Below are positions 54,067-64,000 of a DNA stretch of 64,000 nt, piece after piece. Made by a program: the position numbers and the translations under genes. The stretch covers positions 1-64,000 of the forward strand of contig NZ_SDPW01000001.1 in assembly GCF_004135645.1 (NCBI RefSeq), in the 5' to 3' direction. The DNA is from Senegalimassilia faecalis. GTDB lineage: Bacteria > Actinomycetota > Coriobacteriia > Coriobacteriales > Eggerthellaceae. The notes beneath the pieces are model-generated. The model searched no databases. It was given only the letters and a program-made list of their open reading frames with translations, and was not told the origin of the DNA. Each line of letters starts with the position of its first letter. The first letter of the stretch is position 1.

Positions 54067-55581
54067 ATGTCGAAACTTGCTACCTCTCATACCGCCCCGC
54101 CGGCGTCTTCCGCGGTTCGCTTGAAGCTGCGCACGCTGCTTGGATATGCCTGCAACCAGGCGTTCATGTTCTCCCTTTTCTACATGGGGTGGAACAGCGC
54201 GCTGTGCGTTGGCGGCGTAACATTCGAGCGCGTGGACCTGCTGGTGACGCTGCTTTTGTGCGCGGGCTCGCTGACCGTCATGCGCATGCTGACGCGCCGC
54301 GTGCGCGACGTGCTGCTGTCGCGCAACTTCATTTGGTGCTATGCCGTGCTGCTGGCAATCGGCTCGTCCGTTTCGCTTCCCGCTGAATACGGCATCGTTT
54401 CGTTTTCGCTTGAGGGCTTGCTGGTGGGCATGCCGTTTGCCTGCATGCTTGCGGCGTGGGGACGCGCCTTGGCCGCTCGGCCGCATGGTGAAACCGCGCG
54501 CGGCGTGCTGCTTGCCACGGCCGTCGCCGCGGTGTTCGCGTTTTTGCTGCTGCTGGTCTGCTCGGTGCAGCCGTGGGCTTTAGCCGTTGCCAACCTGCTT
54601 CCGTTTGCCAGCGCCTGGGCGCTTGCCGGCGCGGCGCCTTTGTCAGGGGATGCTGCGGCATCGCAAGGCTCAGACGCCGCTGCGAAAGATGCGCAAAGCC
54701 AGACGGGCGCGGGCTTCTCGTTTGGGCAGCTGCTGGCAACGAAGCAGCAGCGCGCTGAAACCGCCCGCATTTCGCGCAAGGTCATTGCCGGCGCGGCTCT
54801 GTTCGGTTTGTCGGGCGGCCTGATGGAGACGTACGCGTCTGACCCTGGCATGATTGCCACGCCCACGTTCGCCGCTACGTTGCTGCTGCTGGCGCTGTTC
54901 TGCGCCGGGTCACTGCAGGTGGTGGGGACCCCGGGCAGGCGCGGGCAGTCGCAAAGCGAGGTCAGCTCGCTTTTGGTGGGCGTGTACCGCATCGCGCTTT
55001 TGGTGATGATGGCGGGCTATCTGTTCATGCCCGTGCTCGAGCCGTTCGGCGTGCCGGGCGACTCCATCGTGCTGGCGGGCTATCTGGGGCTTACGGCCGT
55101 GCTTGTGTCGCTGTTCATTTTGACGGCGAAGCTGACGGGCATGGACGGCGCCCTGTCGTTCTCGCGCGGTTTCGCGGCGCTGTACTTCGGCGAAGCGTTC
55201 GGCCTGGCGTTGGGAAACGCGCTGGAGATTGTTTCCCCGTCGGGCAACATGCCGTTTGCCGTTGCCTCGTGTGCGGGGCTTGCCACGCTGTATGCGTACG
55301 TGTTCCTGTTCACGGAAAGCGACTTCATCGCGCTGTCGTGCATCGCGAAGCAAGCCGATCGCTTCGAGGACGCGTGCCGAGCCATCATCGAGCGGTACAA
55401 GCTGTCGAAGCGCGAGTCGGAGATTCTGCCGCTGGCGTTGCGCGGCCGCACGGGCGAGCGCATTGCGTCCGAGCTGTTCATCGCGAAGAGCACGGTGGAC
55501 ACGCACCTGCGCCGCATCTATGGGAAATGTGGCGTGCACAGCCGTCAGGAGCTTATCGATTTAAGCGAGCGGCAAACGTAA
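54067..55581 (+). CDS. Membrane-bound LuxR-family transcriptional regulator
   Basis: 504 aa. Residues ~20-430 form about ten to twelve membrane segments in two blocks separated by a polar loop (~200-240), and the last ~65 residues are a LuxR/GerE helix-turn-helix (KLSKRESEILPLALRGRTG, ERIASELFIAKSTVDTHLRRIY). Proteins with a multi-spanning sensor part and C-terminal LuxR DNA-binding domain are common in Eggerthellaceae and often lie next to molybdopterin oxidoreductase operons. Likely it controls the formate dehydrogenase locus or tatA. The signal is unknown. Confidence 0.85.
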   Translation: MSKLATSHTAPPASSAVRLKLRTLLGYACNQAFMFSLFYMGWNSALCVGGVTFERVDLLVTLLLCAGSLTVMRMLTRRVRDVLLSRNFIWCYAVLLAIGSSVSLPAEYGIVSFSLEGLLVGMPFACMLAAWGRALAARPHGETARGVLLATAVAAVFAFLLLLVCSVQPWALAVANLLPFASAWALAGAAPLSGDAAASQGSDAAAKDAQSQTGAGFSFGQLLATKQQRAETARISRKVIAGAALFGLSGGLMETYASDPGMIATPTFAATLLLLALFCAGSLQVVGTPGRRGQSQSEVSSLLVGVYRIALLVMMAGYLFMPVLEPFGVPGDSIVLAGYLGLTAVLVSLFILTAKLTGMDGALSFSRGFAALYFGEAFGLALGNALEIVSPSGNMPFAVASCAGLATLYAYVFLFTESDFIALSCIAKQADRFEDACRAIIERYKLSKRESEILPLALRGRTGERIASELFIAKSTVDTHLRRIYGKCGVHSRQELIDLSERQT

Positions 55582-55607
55582 GATTTCATTTCGGGTAAGG
55601 AGTCTTC

Positions 55608-56537
55608 ATGACGAAGATTGACGCTACGTTGACAGAAGCGCTGCGCGGTATTGTCGGCCCTGAGGCCGTTCGCGTCGACGCGCCTATGAGCGAGTTGACC
55701 ACGTTTCGCATCGGCGGTCCGGCTGCCGTGGTCGTCGAGCCTGCAACGGCCGATGAAGCGGCGCAGGTGCTGGTCGCGTGCCATGCGGCTGGCGCCGAGG
55801 TTCGCGTGCTGGGCTTGGGAAGCGACTTGCTGGTGTCCGATGCTGGCGTGGATGCTGTGGTCGTGCGGCTTGCGCAACGCTTCTCGGGCATCAAGGTGCA
55901 AGGCACGAAGCTGTTCGTGGATGCGGGCGCTTCGAACGAGCAGGTGGCACAGGCTGCTCTGGCGGCCGGGCTTGCCGGCTACGAGTTCGCCAGCGGCATT
56001 CCGGGTACCATCGGCGGCGCGGCCATTATGAACGCGGGCGCCTACGGCGGCGAGTTTCGCGACGTGTGCTGCGGCTTGACGTGCGCTACGCCGGACGGCC
56101 GCATCGTTGAGGTGACTGCCTGGCAGGCGTGCTGGGGCTATCGCCATTCCATGATGGGGGATGAGGGCTGGATCGTGTTGGGTGCCGTGCTGCAGCTGCA
56201 CCCCGATAGCGCCGCGTCCATCCGCGCGCGCATGGACGACCTTGCGGCGCGCCGAGCGGAAAAACAGCCGCTTGATATGCCCAGCGCCGGCTCCACGTTT
56301 AAACGCCCGGCGGGGTATTTCGCGGGCAAGCTGATCCAGGATGCTGGGCTGCGCGGGTTTAGCGTCGGCGGCGCGCAGGTGTCGCAGAAGCACACGGGTT
56401 TCGTGGTGAATGCAGGCGGCGCCACCGCCGCTGATGTGCGCGAGCTTATCGCGCAGGTGCAGCAGCGCGTGTTCGAAAACGAAGGCGTGCGCCTTGATCC
56501 CGAGGTGCGCATGTGGGGATTTGCCGACGGGCAGTAA
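55608..56537 (+). CDS. murB: UDP-N-acetylenolpyruvoylglucosamine reductase MurB
   Basis: 309 aa. An FAD enzyme that reduces UDP-GlcNAc-enolpyruvate to UDP-MurNAc in peptidoglycan synthesis. MSELTTFRIGGPAAVVVEP (FAD domain), VLGLGSDLLVSDAG, ASGIPGTIGGAAIMNAGAYG, GYRHSMM, PSAGSTFKRP (catalytic Ser region) and QVSQKHTGFVVNAGGAT are all present, and the C-terminal Glu is in DPEVRMWG. Type I by length. Start ATG 55608 behind TAAGGAGTC. Confidence 0.95.
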   Translation: MTKIDATLTEALRGIVGPEAVRVDAPMSELTTFRIGGPAAVVVEPATADEAAQVLVACHAAGAEVRVLGLGSDLLVSDAGVDAVVVRLAQRFSGIKVQGTKLFVDAGASNEQVAQAALAAGLAGYEFASGIPGTIGGAAIMNAGAYGGEFRDVCCGLTCATPDGRIVEVTAWQACWGYRHSMMGDEGWIVLGAVLQLHPDSAASIRARMDDLAARRAEKQPLDMPSAGSTFKRPAGYFAGKLIQDAGLRGFSVGGAQVSQKHTGFVVNAGGATAADVRELIAQVQQRVFENEGVRLDPEVRMWGFADGQ

Positions 56538-56594
56538 ACGGTGCTGCGGCGTTGAGGCGGTTGTTCTACCAGGTGAAAGGTTGCAAGTAAGTCG

Positions 56595-57695
56595 ATGTTC
56601 AAGATTAACCATGCCATTTTGCACGTGTTCGACTTCGTGTCGTGCGTGAACGTGTTCTCCGAAGATGAGCTTGACCTGACGAACAAGAACGTGAAGTCGT
56701 ACGTGATGCGTATTGCACGTCATGCGCTTGGCGGCATGGACAACCGACGTGGCGAGTTTTTCGCCGATAGCGGGTTCGCTGCCGAGTTGACGGCGTATTT
56801 CAAGGGCGAGCGCACGTTCGTGGACTTGTCGGTGCAGGTGGCCCAGTTCATGTCCGAAGAGCTGGGGCGTATGGAGAATCCCGCCTCGTGCGACTTGCTG
56901 GTGGTCGACTTCGAGGACCAGGAAAAGCCGCCGGCCATGCCTCCCATTCCCGATGATGCCACCGAAGAGGAGATTGCTGCCGCTACTGCCGCCGCGGAGG
57001 CTGCGGCGTACAATGCGCGCAGCGAGCACTACTTCGGGTTGCTGCTGCTTGAAAGCAAGCCCGCGTTCATGCACGAGGTGGGACATGGCGAAGACGGTGC
57101 CACGCGCAACAACATCGAGCGTCACCACGCCATTTTGCCGAACCCTTCGCAGAAGATCGCCTCGTTTGCCCTGGTGAACGCTCGTACCATGGCCGTGCAG
57201 TTCGTGGATAAGCCGCGCGAGATTGCAGGCGAGGAACGCTGGCTTATTCCCGATGGGCTGCTTCAGTGTTCGAACGAGGCGTCCAGCAAAGAGCTGTTCG
57301 ATACCACCATGGGGCTTGTGGAAGAGGTTGCCGAGGAATTCGGCGTGAACTCGGCGGTGGCCATGGGTCGTGCAAAGGCGTACCTGGCCGAAAATGCCGA
57401 CGATTCTGACGAGGTGCCGTTCGACGAGTTCGTGGACGAAGTGTTCGATGACGAAGGACCGCGCCGTCGTTTCGAGCAGGCTGCAGCCGACGAGCAGCTG
57501 GGGGAGCGCGTCTACATGGAGCGCGACGTGGCCAAACGCGTCAGCCGCAACCACAAGATCGTTACCGACACGGGCATCGTGTTGACGTTCCCGGCCGAAT
57601 ACAGCCACAACACCGAACTCATCGAGTTCAAAAGCACGCCGAACGGGCTGATTCAGATCGAGCTGAAGAATATCGGCAGCATCGAGAATCGATAG
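56595..57695 (+). CDS. Nucleoid-associated protein (NdpA/YejK family)
   Basis: 366 aa. The NdpA family associates with the nucleoid and is also found as a phage-defence and helper component in some systems; function is poorly known. Signatures: the N-terminal INHAILHVFDF.. block, FLVVDFEDQ-like LLVVDFEDQE, FGLLLLESKPAFMHE and the late FPAEYSHNTELIEFKS..GLIQIELKNIG segment. An Ala/Glu-rich insertion (EEEIAAATAAAEAAA) sits around residue 120. Start ATG 56595. Solitary, followed by a terminator. Confidence 0.85.
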   Translation: MFKINHAILHVFDFVSCVNVFSEDELDLTNKNVKSYVMRIARHALGGMDNRRGEFFADSGFAAELTAYFKGERTFVDLSVQVAQFMSEELGRMENPASCDLLVVDFEDQEKPPAMPPIPDDATEEEIAAATAAAEAAAYNARSEHYFGLLLLESKPAFMHEVGHGEDGATRNNIERHHAILPNPSQKIASFALVNARTMAVQFVDKPREIAGEERWLIPDGLLQCSNEASSKELFDTTMGLVEEVAEEFGVNSAVAMGRAKAYLAENADDSDEVPFDEFVDEVFDDEGPRRRFEQAAADEQLGERVYMERDVAKRVSRNHKIVTDTGIVLTFPAEYSHNTELIEFKSTPNGLIQIELKNIGSIENR

Positions 57696-57754
57696 CGTTT
57701 GCCGAACGCGAGCGCGCGGGAGAAGTTGGTGTTGCGCTTCGCGCTCTTTTATCC

Positions 57755-57782
57755 GGGCCGAGCTTTCGCTCGGCCCTATGTT
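57755..57782. terminator. Bidirectional terminator between convergent genes
   Basis: GGGCCGAGC, TTTC loop, GCTCGGCCC and TATGTTTTG. Serves the NdpA gene (plus), and on the minus strand is followed by GGATAAAAG near the ABC gene end. Confidence 0.7.
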
Positions 57783-57826
57783 TTGGGCTCATCTCCGCTG
57801 GTGAAGCTGTTTTTTGACTTTATACC

Positions 57827-59611
57827 TTACTCTAGATAGGCGCCGGTTTGGCGGTCCCAGAGGTGGGCGTACTCGCCACCGACTTTGATGAGTTCGGCGT
57901 GCGGGCCGTCTTCGACCACTTTGCCGTGGTCGAGCACCACGATGCGGTCGAGGCTGGCAACCGTGGACAGACGATGCGCCACCACGATGCACGTGCGTCC
58001 GCGCATGAGCGTTTTCAGCGCGTCTTGCACCAGCGCTTCGCTTTCGGAGTCAAGCGCGCTGGTTGCCTCGTCAAGCACCAGCACGGGGCAGTCTGCCAGC
58101 AGCGCGCGGGCGATGGCCACGCGCTGACGCTGCCCGCCGGAAAGTTTCACGCCGCGCTCGCCCGTGATGGTTTCGAACCCTTGCGGCAGGTTCTCGATGA
58201 ACTCCAGCGCGTTTGCCTGACGCGCCGCCTCGCGAATCTGCTCCATGGTGGCGTCGGGGCGGCCGTACGAGATGTTCTCGGCGATGGTGCGGTGGAACAG
58301 CAGCGCCTCTTGAGGCACGTAGGCGATGGAGCGGCGCAGGCTTTGCTGCGTGCAATCGGCCACGTTTTGGCCATCGATCAAGATGCGGCCGTCCTGGATG
58401 TCGGACAGGCGCAGCAACAGCTTCGTGAGCGTTGTTTTCCCCGCTCCACTCAAGCCGACCAAACCAACGCGTTGACCTGCGGGAATATGCAGGTTGAAAT
58501 CATCGAAAACCGGAGTTTTCACGTTGCCATCGGTGTAATAGAAGCCGATGTTTTGAAAATCGATGGTGCCTTCGCGCACCACCATGGCGGGCGCGCCGGG
58601 CTTGTCGGCCACCAGGCGCGGCTCGTCGAGCGTTGCCGTCATGCCGGACGCGTCGCCGAACGCGCGGTTGAAGCGCTGCAGGCCGTTGTTGATGAAGTTG
58701 AACTGGTTCGTCGCAGTGTACGTGTACGTGAACATCATCACCAGCGTACCGGGCGTGATGCCGAACCACGCGTTGCCGCCGGCAATGAACACGGCAACCA
58801 CGCTCATGATGACCACGGTGATGGCCGCCGTGATGATGCCGCGCGTTAGGCTTGCCCACATGCGCTTGCTGTCGCGTTCCACCACGTTGCGGTTGGCCTG
58901 GTCGAACAGCGCGCGCTCGTAGTCTTCGCGCCCCGATGTTTTCACCGCCAGGATGTTCGCCACCGAATCGGACAGCTCGCCTGACAGCTGGTTTTGCGCG
59001 CTGGCCGCTTTCTCGTTCAACGAAAGGATGCGCTTGTACATGTAGTACGACACGCACGCGTAGATGGCCAGCAGCACCATAAGGATGACTACGTACAGCG
59101 GCACGCGCGGCGCCAGGATGGCGCACGTGAAGATGACGGAGCACACTACGGGTAAAAACGGGAACGTGATGGTTTCAAGCAGCTGCTGGTAGGCGCTCAT
59201 GAACTTGCTGGTTTGGCTGACCAGCGTGCCGCCGAAGCGGTTGGAATGGAAGCTCATGGACTGGTTGCACAGCGCGTCGAAGCTCATGGTGGCCAAATCG
59301 TACGCCGCGGCGATTTCCAGCTTGTACATGGTGTAATCCTGCAGCTTGCTGGCTGCCTGGCCCACCAAATTGATGGCGATAAGCGCCACAATGTAGGGAC
59401 CGTACGTGGAAAACACCTGGTCGGAGGTGATGCTTCCCTCGCTTACGCGATCAACCACCAAGCTCATCACATAGGGGTTGCCATACGAAAGCAGTGCCAC
59501 GAACAGAAACGTGGACGCCATCAAGGCCGCGAACAACCCCAGATGCTTGCGCGTGACCTGCCAATAGTAGTGCAGCGTGCGGCGCGTGGTCGAAGGTGCG
59601 TTGCGGGACAT
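57827..59611 (-). CDS. ABC exporter half-transporter (permease-ATPase)
   Basis: 594 aa. Six membrane segments in residues ~1-300 (LFAALMASTFLFVALLSYGN first) and a complete ATPase domain: Walker A GLSGAGKTT (~374-382), Q-loop YVPQEALLF, signature LSGGQRQR, Walker B VLVLDEATSALD and switch AHR. Substrate unknown; similar proteins export lipids, peptides or drugs. Start ATG 59611 behind AGGAGA, 7 nt after the HelD-like gene, so they are co-transcribed. Unlike the ABC gene at 41, its ATPase domain has no insertions. Confidence 0.9.
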   Translation of the reverse strand: MSRNAPSTTRRTLHYYWQVTRKHLGLFAALMASTFLFVALLSYGNPYVMSLVVDRVSEGSITSDQVFSTYGPYIVALIAINLVGQAASKLQDYTMYKLEIAAAYDLATMSFDALCNQSMSFHSNRFGGTLVSQTSKFMSAYQQLLETITFPFLPVVCSVIFTCAILAPRVPLYVVILMVLLAIYACVSYYMYKRILSLNEKAASAQNQLSGELSDSVANILAVKTSGREDYERALFDQANRNVVERDSKRMWASLTRGIITAAITVVIMSVVAVFIAGGNAWFGITPGTLVMMFTYTYTATNQFNFINNGLQRFNRAFGDASGMTATLDEPRLVADKPGAPAMVVREGTIDFQNIGFYYTDGNVKTPVFDDFNLHIPAGQRVGLVGLSGAGKTTLTKLLLRLSDIQDGRILIDGQNVADCTQQSLRRSIAYVPQEALLFHRTIAENISYGRPDATMEQIREAARQANALEFIENLPQGFETITGERGVKLSGGQRQRVAIARALLADCPVLVLDEATSALDSESEALVQDALKTLMRGRTCIVVAHRLSTVASLDRIVVLDHGKVVEDGPHAELIKVGGEYAHLWDRQTGAYLE

Positions 59612-59618
59612 GGCTCTC

Positions 59619-61784
59619 CTAGTTCGCGAAATCAAGCAGCGGCGTGAAGCTGCCGTTTGCCAGCAGCGTGATGGTGCGCGTTGCGCGGCTGATGGTGGTG
59701 TACAGGCGGTTTTGCGCCACGTGGTCGTCGGCGGGGAACAGCCCCGGCCCGGCGTCGGGCACGATGACGTGGTCGAATTCCAGGCCCTTCGCCAGCGGCA
59801 ACGTTAGCGCCAGCACACCAGATGCCGGCAGACGCTGGCCTTCGTCGATGATACGCGGCATGTCGTCGCCCAGCAGGCGTGCCAACTTCTTCAGCTCGTG
59901 CTTCCAGGGAACCACCACGGCCGTCAACCCGTCGTTTTCACGCGCGCTTACGATGGCGGCGCGCAGTTCGCGCTCGTAATCATCCTGCGTGGGGCAGGCG
60001 ATAAGCGCCGGCGGGGTGTCGGCGCGCTGCACGGCCGAGATGCTCATGCGCTCGTTTTCGGGCAGAAGGCCGGCGAACAGCGCGGTGATCTCGGGGGTGG
60101 AGCGGTAGCTGGTCAGCAGCTGGCATTCCTCGATGGAACCGCGCAGGCGGCGGAACACGGCGCGAATTTGCTCGTAGCTGGCTGTTTCGGGGCGGATGGC
60201 CTGGTGCGGGTCGCCCAGCAGCATGAAGTGAGCCCGGCGGAAGAAGCGGGCCATGACGGCAAGCTGGTCGGGCGTGTAATCCTGCACCTCGTCGATCATG
60301 ACGTAGCGTGCATCGGGATTGCCCATGCCCGTGACGGCCATGTTCAGGTACAGCCATGCGCTTGCCGGCAGGTTCTCCACGCCCAGAAGGCGCATGCCGA
60401 TGCGGTCGAGGCGCAGCCACTCGTCGCGCTCGATGGCCAGCACGGCGCCGGAGAAGCGTTCCTGCAGGTACGTAAGCGCGCAATCGCGGGCCTCTTGCTC
60501 GGTTTGCGGGTCGAACGGGGCGTTGAACAGGCGCACTTGCTCGTCAAGCGACAGACACAACAGCTCGTCCTGCACCGCCTCGGTGGCAGCCATCTGCTTC
60601 AGGCGCGCGTCCAGGCGACGGAACAGCTCTTCGCGCACCAGCGTCACCAGGTGCGGGCCGGCCGGTACGTTGGGGTACTTCTGCATCAGCTGCATGATGG
60701 CCGCGCCTGCTACCAGGCGCGTTCCGTAGAACGTGATGTCGCGGAAATCGTTCGGCTCGAACGTCAGGTGCTCCACGGCGTCGTCGATGCGCCACAAAAG
60801 CTCCAGCGGACACGCTTCGGCCTTCGGGTTGCGCCCGGCGGGCAGCAGACGCGCGGCGAACTCGCGGTACGTGATGGTTTCGGGGTTGCGCTCTCCCAGG
60901 TCGGGCAGCACGTTCTCGATGTATTTCGCGAACACGGGGTTCGGGCTGATCAGGAACACCTGGCGCGGGTCCAGATCGCCGCGGTTGCGGTAGAACAGGT
61001 AGGCGATGCGCTGCAGCAGCACGCTGGTTTTGCCGCTGCCGGCGATGCCCGCTACCAGAAGCGCCGGCACGTCCTTGTGGCGGATGATGAGGTTCTGCTC
61101 TTTTTGGATGGTGGCCGTGATGGCCTTCATGTGCTCGGAGCGCTGCGCCGAAAGCGACTGCAGAAGCAGCGAGTCTTCGATGGCCACGTCGGAGTCGAAG
61201 TAGGCGTGCAGCTGGTCGCGCTCCAGGTCGAACTGGCGGCGCGTCAGCAGGTTCACGTTGATGGTGCGGCCGTTGGCCACATACGACGTGGCGCCGTTTT
61301 CCTGGTTGTAGTACACCTCGGCCACGGGGCTGCGCCAGTCAACCACCATGCGGCGGTAATTGTCGTCGGCAACGCCGGCAAGCCCGATGTAGATGTCCTT
61401 CGCCGGTGCGCCCGGGCGCATCTCCAGGCTGATCTTCGCGAAATAGGGCTGCTCCAGCAGCTTGGCTGCCGCGGCCAAGCGCTCGCTGTCGGCGTCCTGC
61501 TCCAGGTTGTAGTCGCGGATGAGGTTGTTCAGCACCGCATAGTCGACGTAGGTTTCCTGCGCCTCGCCGTCGCTGGCGAAGTTGTGCTTCACCTCTTCTT
61601 GCATGTCGTCTTTATCCTGCGCGGCTTGCCAGCGCCGGCGCTCCATCTTCTCGGCCAGCGTTTTCGCCATGGCCTTCAGCTTGGCGTACGTGTCCAACAG
61701 GTGCGCCTGCTCCTGTTGGAAAACGGGGTCGTTGGCCGCCTCAGCTGCGGTTTCGTTCGTTTGTGCTTGCGTGTTGTCGGCCAT
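59619..61784 (-). CDS. helD: HelD-type helicase-like ATPase (UvrD superfamily)
   Basis: 721 aa. HelD proteins are SF1 ATPases that remove or recycle RNA polymerase from DNA. An N-terminal coiled coil (~20-100), a HelD-specific DWRSPVAEVYYNQENG region (about residue 155), Walker A AGSGKTSVLLQR (~250), ITYREFAARLL, MIDEVQDYTPDQLAVM (Walker B) and C-terminal LTLPLAKGLEFDHVIV and NRLYTTISRATRT fit. Start ATG 61784 behind AAGGGA; an in-frame start at 61814 is less likely. Some family members protect against rifamycins; its pairing here with an ABC exporter is notable but not proof. Confidence 0.88.
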   Translation of the reverse strand: MADNTQAQTNETAAEAANDPVFQQEQAHLLDTYAKLKAMAKTLAEKMERRRWQAAQDKDDMQEEVKHNFASDGEAQETYVDYAVLNNLIRDYNLEQDADSERLAAAAKLLEQPYFAKISLEMRPGAPAKDIYIGLAGVADDNYRRMVVDWRSPVAEVYYNQENGATSYVANGRTINVNLLTRRQFDLERDQLHAYFDSDVAIEDSLLLQSLSAQRSEHMKAITATIQKEQNLIIRHKDVPALLVAGIAGSGKTSVLLQRIAYLFYRNRGDLDPRQVFLISPNPVFAKYIENVLPDLGERNPETITYREFAARLLPAGRNPKAEACPLELLWRIDDAVEHLTFEPNDFRDITFYGTRLVAGAAIMQLMQKYPNVPAGPHLVTLVREELFRRLDARLKQMAATEAVQDELLCLSLDEQVRLFNAPFDPQTEQEARDCALTYLQERFSGAVLAIERDEWLRLDRIGMRLLGVENLPASAWLYLNMAVTGMGNPDARYVMIDEVQDYTPDQLAVMARFFRRAHFMLLGDPHQAIRPETASYEQIRAVFRRLRGSIEECQLLTSYRSTPEITALFAGLLPENERMSISAVQRADTPPALIACPTQDDYERELRAAIVSARENDGLTAVVVPWKHELKKLARLLGDDMPRIIDEGQRLPASGVLALTLPLAKGLEFDHVIVPDAGPGLFPADDHVAQNRLYTTISRATRTITLLANGSFTPLLDFAN

Positions 61785-61834
61785 GCGCCATCCCTTCGCT
61801 TGAAATTTCGGCATTCTATTCTAGCGAAGATGAG

Positions 61835-61862
61835 AAAAGCCCGCCCCGTGCGGGACAGGCTT
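61835..61862 (-). terminator. Intrinsic terminator after the P-type ATPase gene
   Basis: On the minus strand GCCTGTCCCG, CA loop, CGGGGCGGGC (imperfect stem), followed by TTTTCTC. Confidence 0.65.
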
Positions 61863-61878
61863 TCCATAAGTTGGCTGT

Positions 61879-63795
<1,917 letters not shown>

Positions 63796-63865
63796 GGTTC
63801 GGGTATCTTTCTGAAGTGGTTTCACTTATGGAGCGGTTCCGTGGTAGCGGGCCGCTTCTTTTGTT

Positions 63866-64000
63866 CTAGCGGACGATGTCGCAGTCCGGCTCGTACTTGT
63901 GCGCGGCTTTCTGCGCTTCGTCGAGGATCTGCTCGAAGCGCGCGTCATCGGCGTCGATCATGAGCTTCTGCGTCATGAACGTCACCTTCGCATCGTTCAC
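63866..64000 (-). CDS. C-terminal part of a small heavy-metal-associated (HMA)-domain protein
   Basis: 44 residues are visible before TAG, with the 5' part beyond the window. VNDAKVTFMTQKLMIDADD..FEQILDEAQKAAHKYEPDCDIVR matches the end of HMA/copper-chaperone-like domains at the N-terminus of CadA-type ATPases (strand, helix, then the DC.. end), shown here in pieces. It is therefore probably the detached metal-binding domain of the ATPase encoded 70 nt downstream. The CxxC metal site would lie outside the window. Confidence 0.6.
   Translation of the reverse strand: MNDAKVTFMTQKLMIDADDARFEQILDEAQKAAHKYEPDCDIVR

Overview
The window is GC-rich chromosomal DNA from an anaerobic actinomycetote, most likely a member of the Eggerthellaceae (Coriobacteriia). 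The reasons are the actinobacterial-type housekeeping order (uvrC-rapZ-yvcK-whiA followed by gap-pgk-tpiA-gpmI-secG), frequent GTG/TTG starts, a membrane-bound LuxR-type regulator next to a molybdopterin oxidoreductase operon, and a respiratory formate dehydrogenase. The family assignment is inference from gene content; no rRNA is present.

Layout. 1-1981: end of one gene and a half-ABC exporter. 2064-5283: a nested transposon. A decayed IS1182-family element (terminal repeats at 2064 and 5283) is split by a complete IS21-family element (2779-5068, 5-bp duplication AGGGG). 5402-8299: a very GC-rich accessory block with a PhnP-like metallo-hydrolase and a nucleoside hydrolase (minus), divergent from an APH-fold kinase (plus). 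8365-14594: a CoA-dependent catabolic or respiratory module (class III CoA-transferase, acyl-CoA dehydrogenase, MFS carrier, LysR regulator, methyltransferase). 14685-23193: the translation/transcription operon rimP-nusA-rnpM-infB, then rbfA-nrnA-truB-ribF. 23322-26116: gdhA and an MFS exporter. 26187-33520: an SOS-box-controlled UvrD-type helicase followed closely by uvrC, rapZ, yvcK and whiA. 33655-38715: glycolytic gap-pgk-tpiA-gpmI and secG. 38793-39955: five tRNA genes (Leu-GAG, Val-GAC, Gly-GCC, Cys-GCA, Gly-GCC), mostly with their own promoters and terminators. 40194-43070: uvrA behind a second LexA-like box.

43174-46613 holds a DMT permease fused to a GNAT domain, a free-standing GNAT protein, and a membrane-anchored protein with a long Ser/Ala/Asp linker. 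47184-53914 is the most distinctive region, a formate dehydrogenase locus. Its catalytic subunit is a selenoprotein: an in-frame TGA at 47784 is followed at once by a bacterial SECIS hairpin with a GGTCT apical loop, so a naive gene call splits the gene in two. It is followed by the iron-sulfur subunit, the cytochrome b subunit, an FdhE-type accessory protein, tatA (the catalytic subunit carries a Tat signal) and a membrane LuxR regulator. The noncoding DNA of this locus is rich in repeats and predicted RNA structure.

54067-64000: LuxR regulator, murB, a nucleoid-associated protein, then on the minus strand an ABC exporter, a HelD-type helicase, a heavy-metal P-type ATPase and the end of a small separate metal-binding protein.

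Working together: the formate dehydrogenase, Tat, FdhE and LuxR genes form one exported, membrane-bound electron-input module. The CoA-transferase/acyl-CoA dehydrogenase block may be a matching organic-acid or electron-acceptor module. The helicase-uvrC transcript and uvrA appear to share SOS control. I saw no CRISPR array, integrase, phage module, rRNA or selA/selB/selC in the window.
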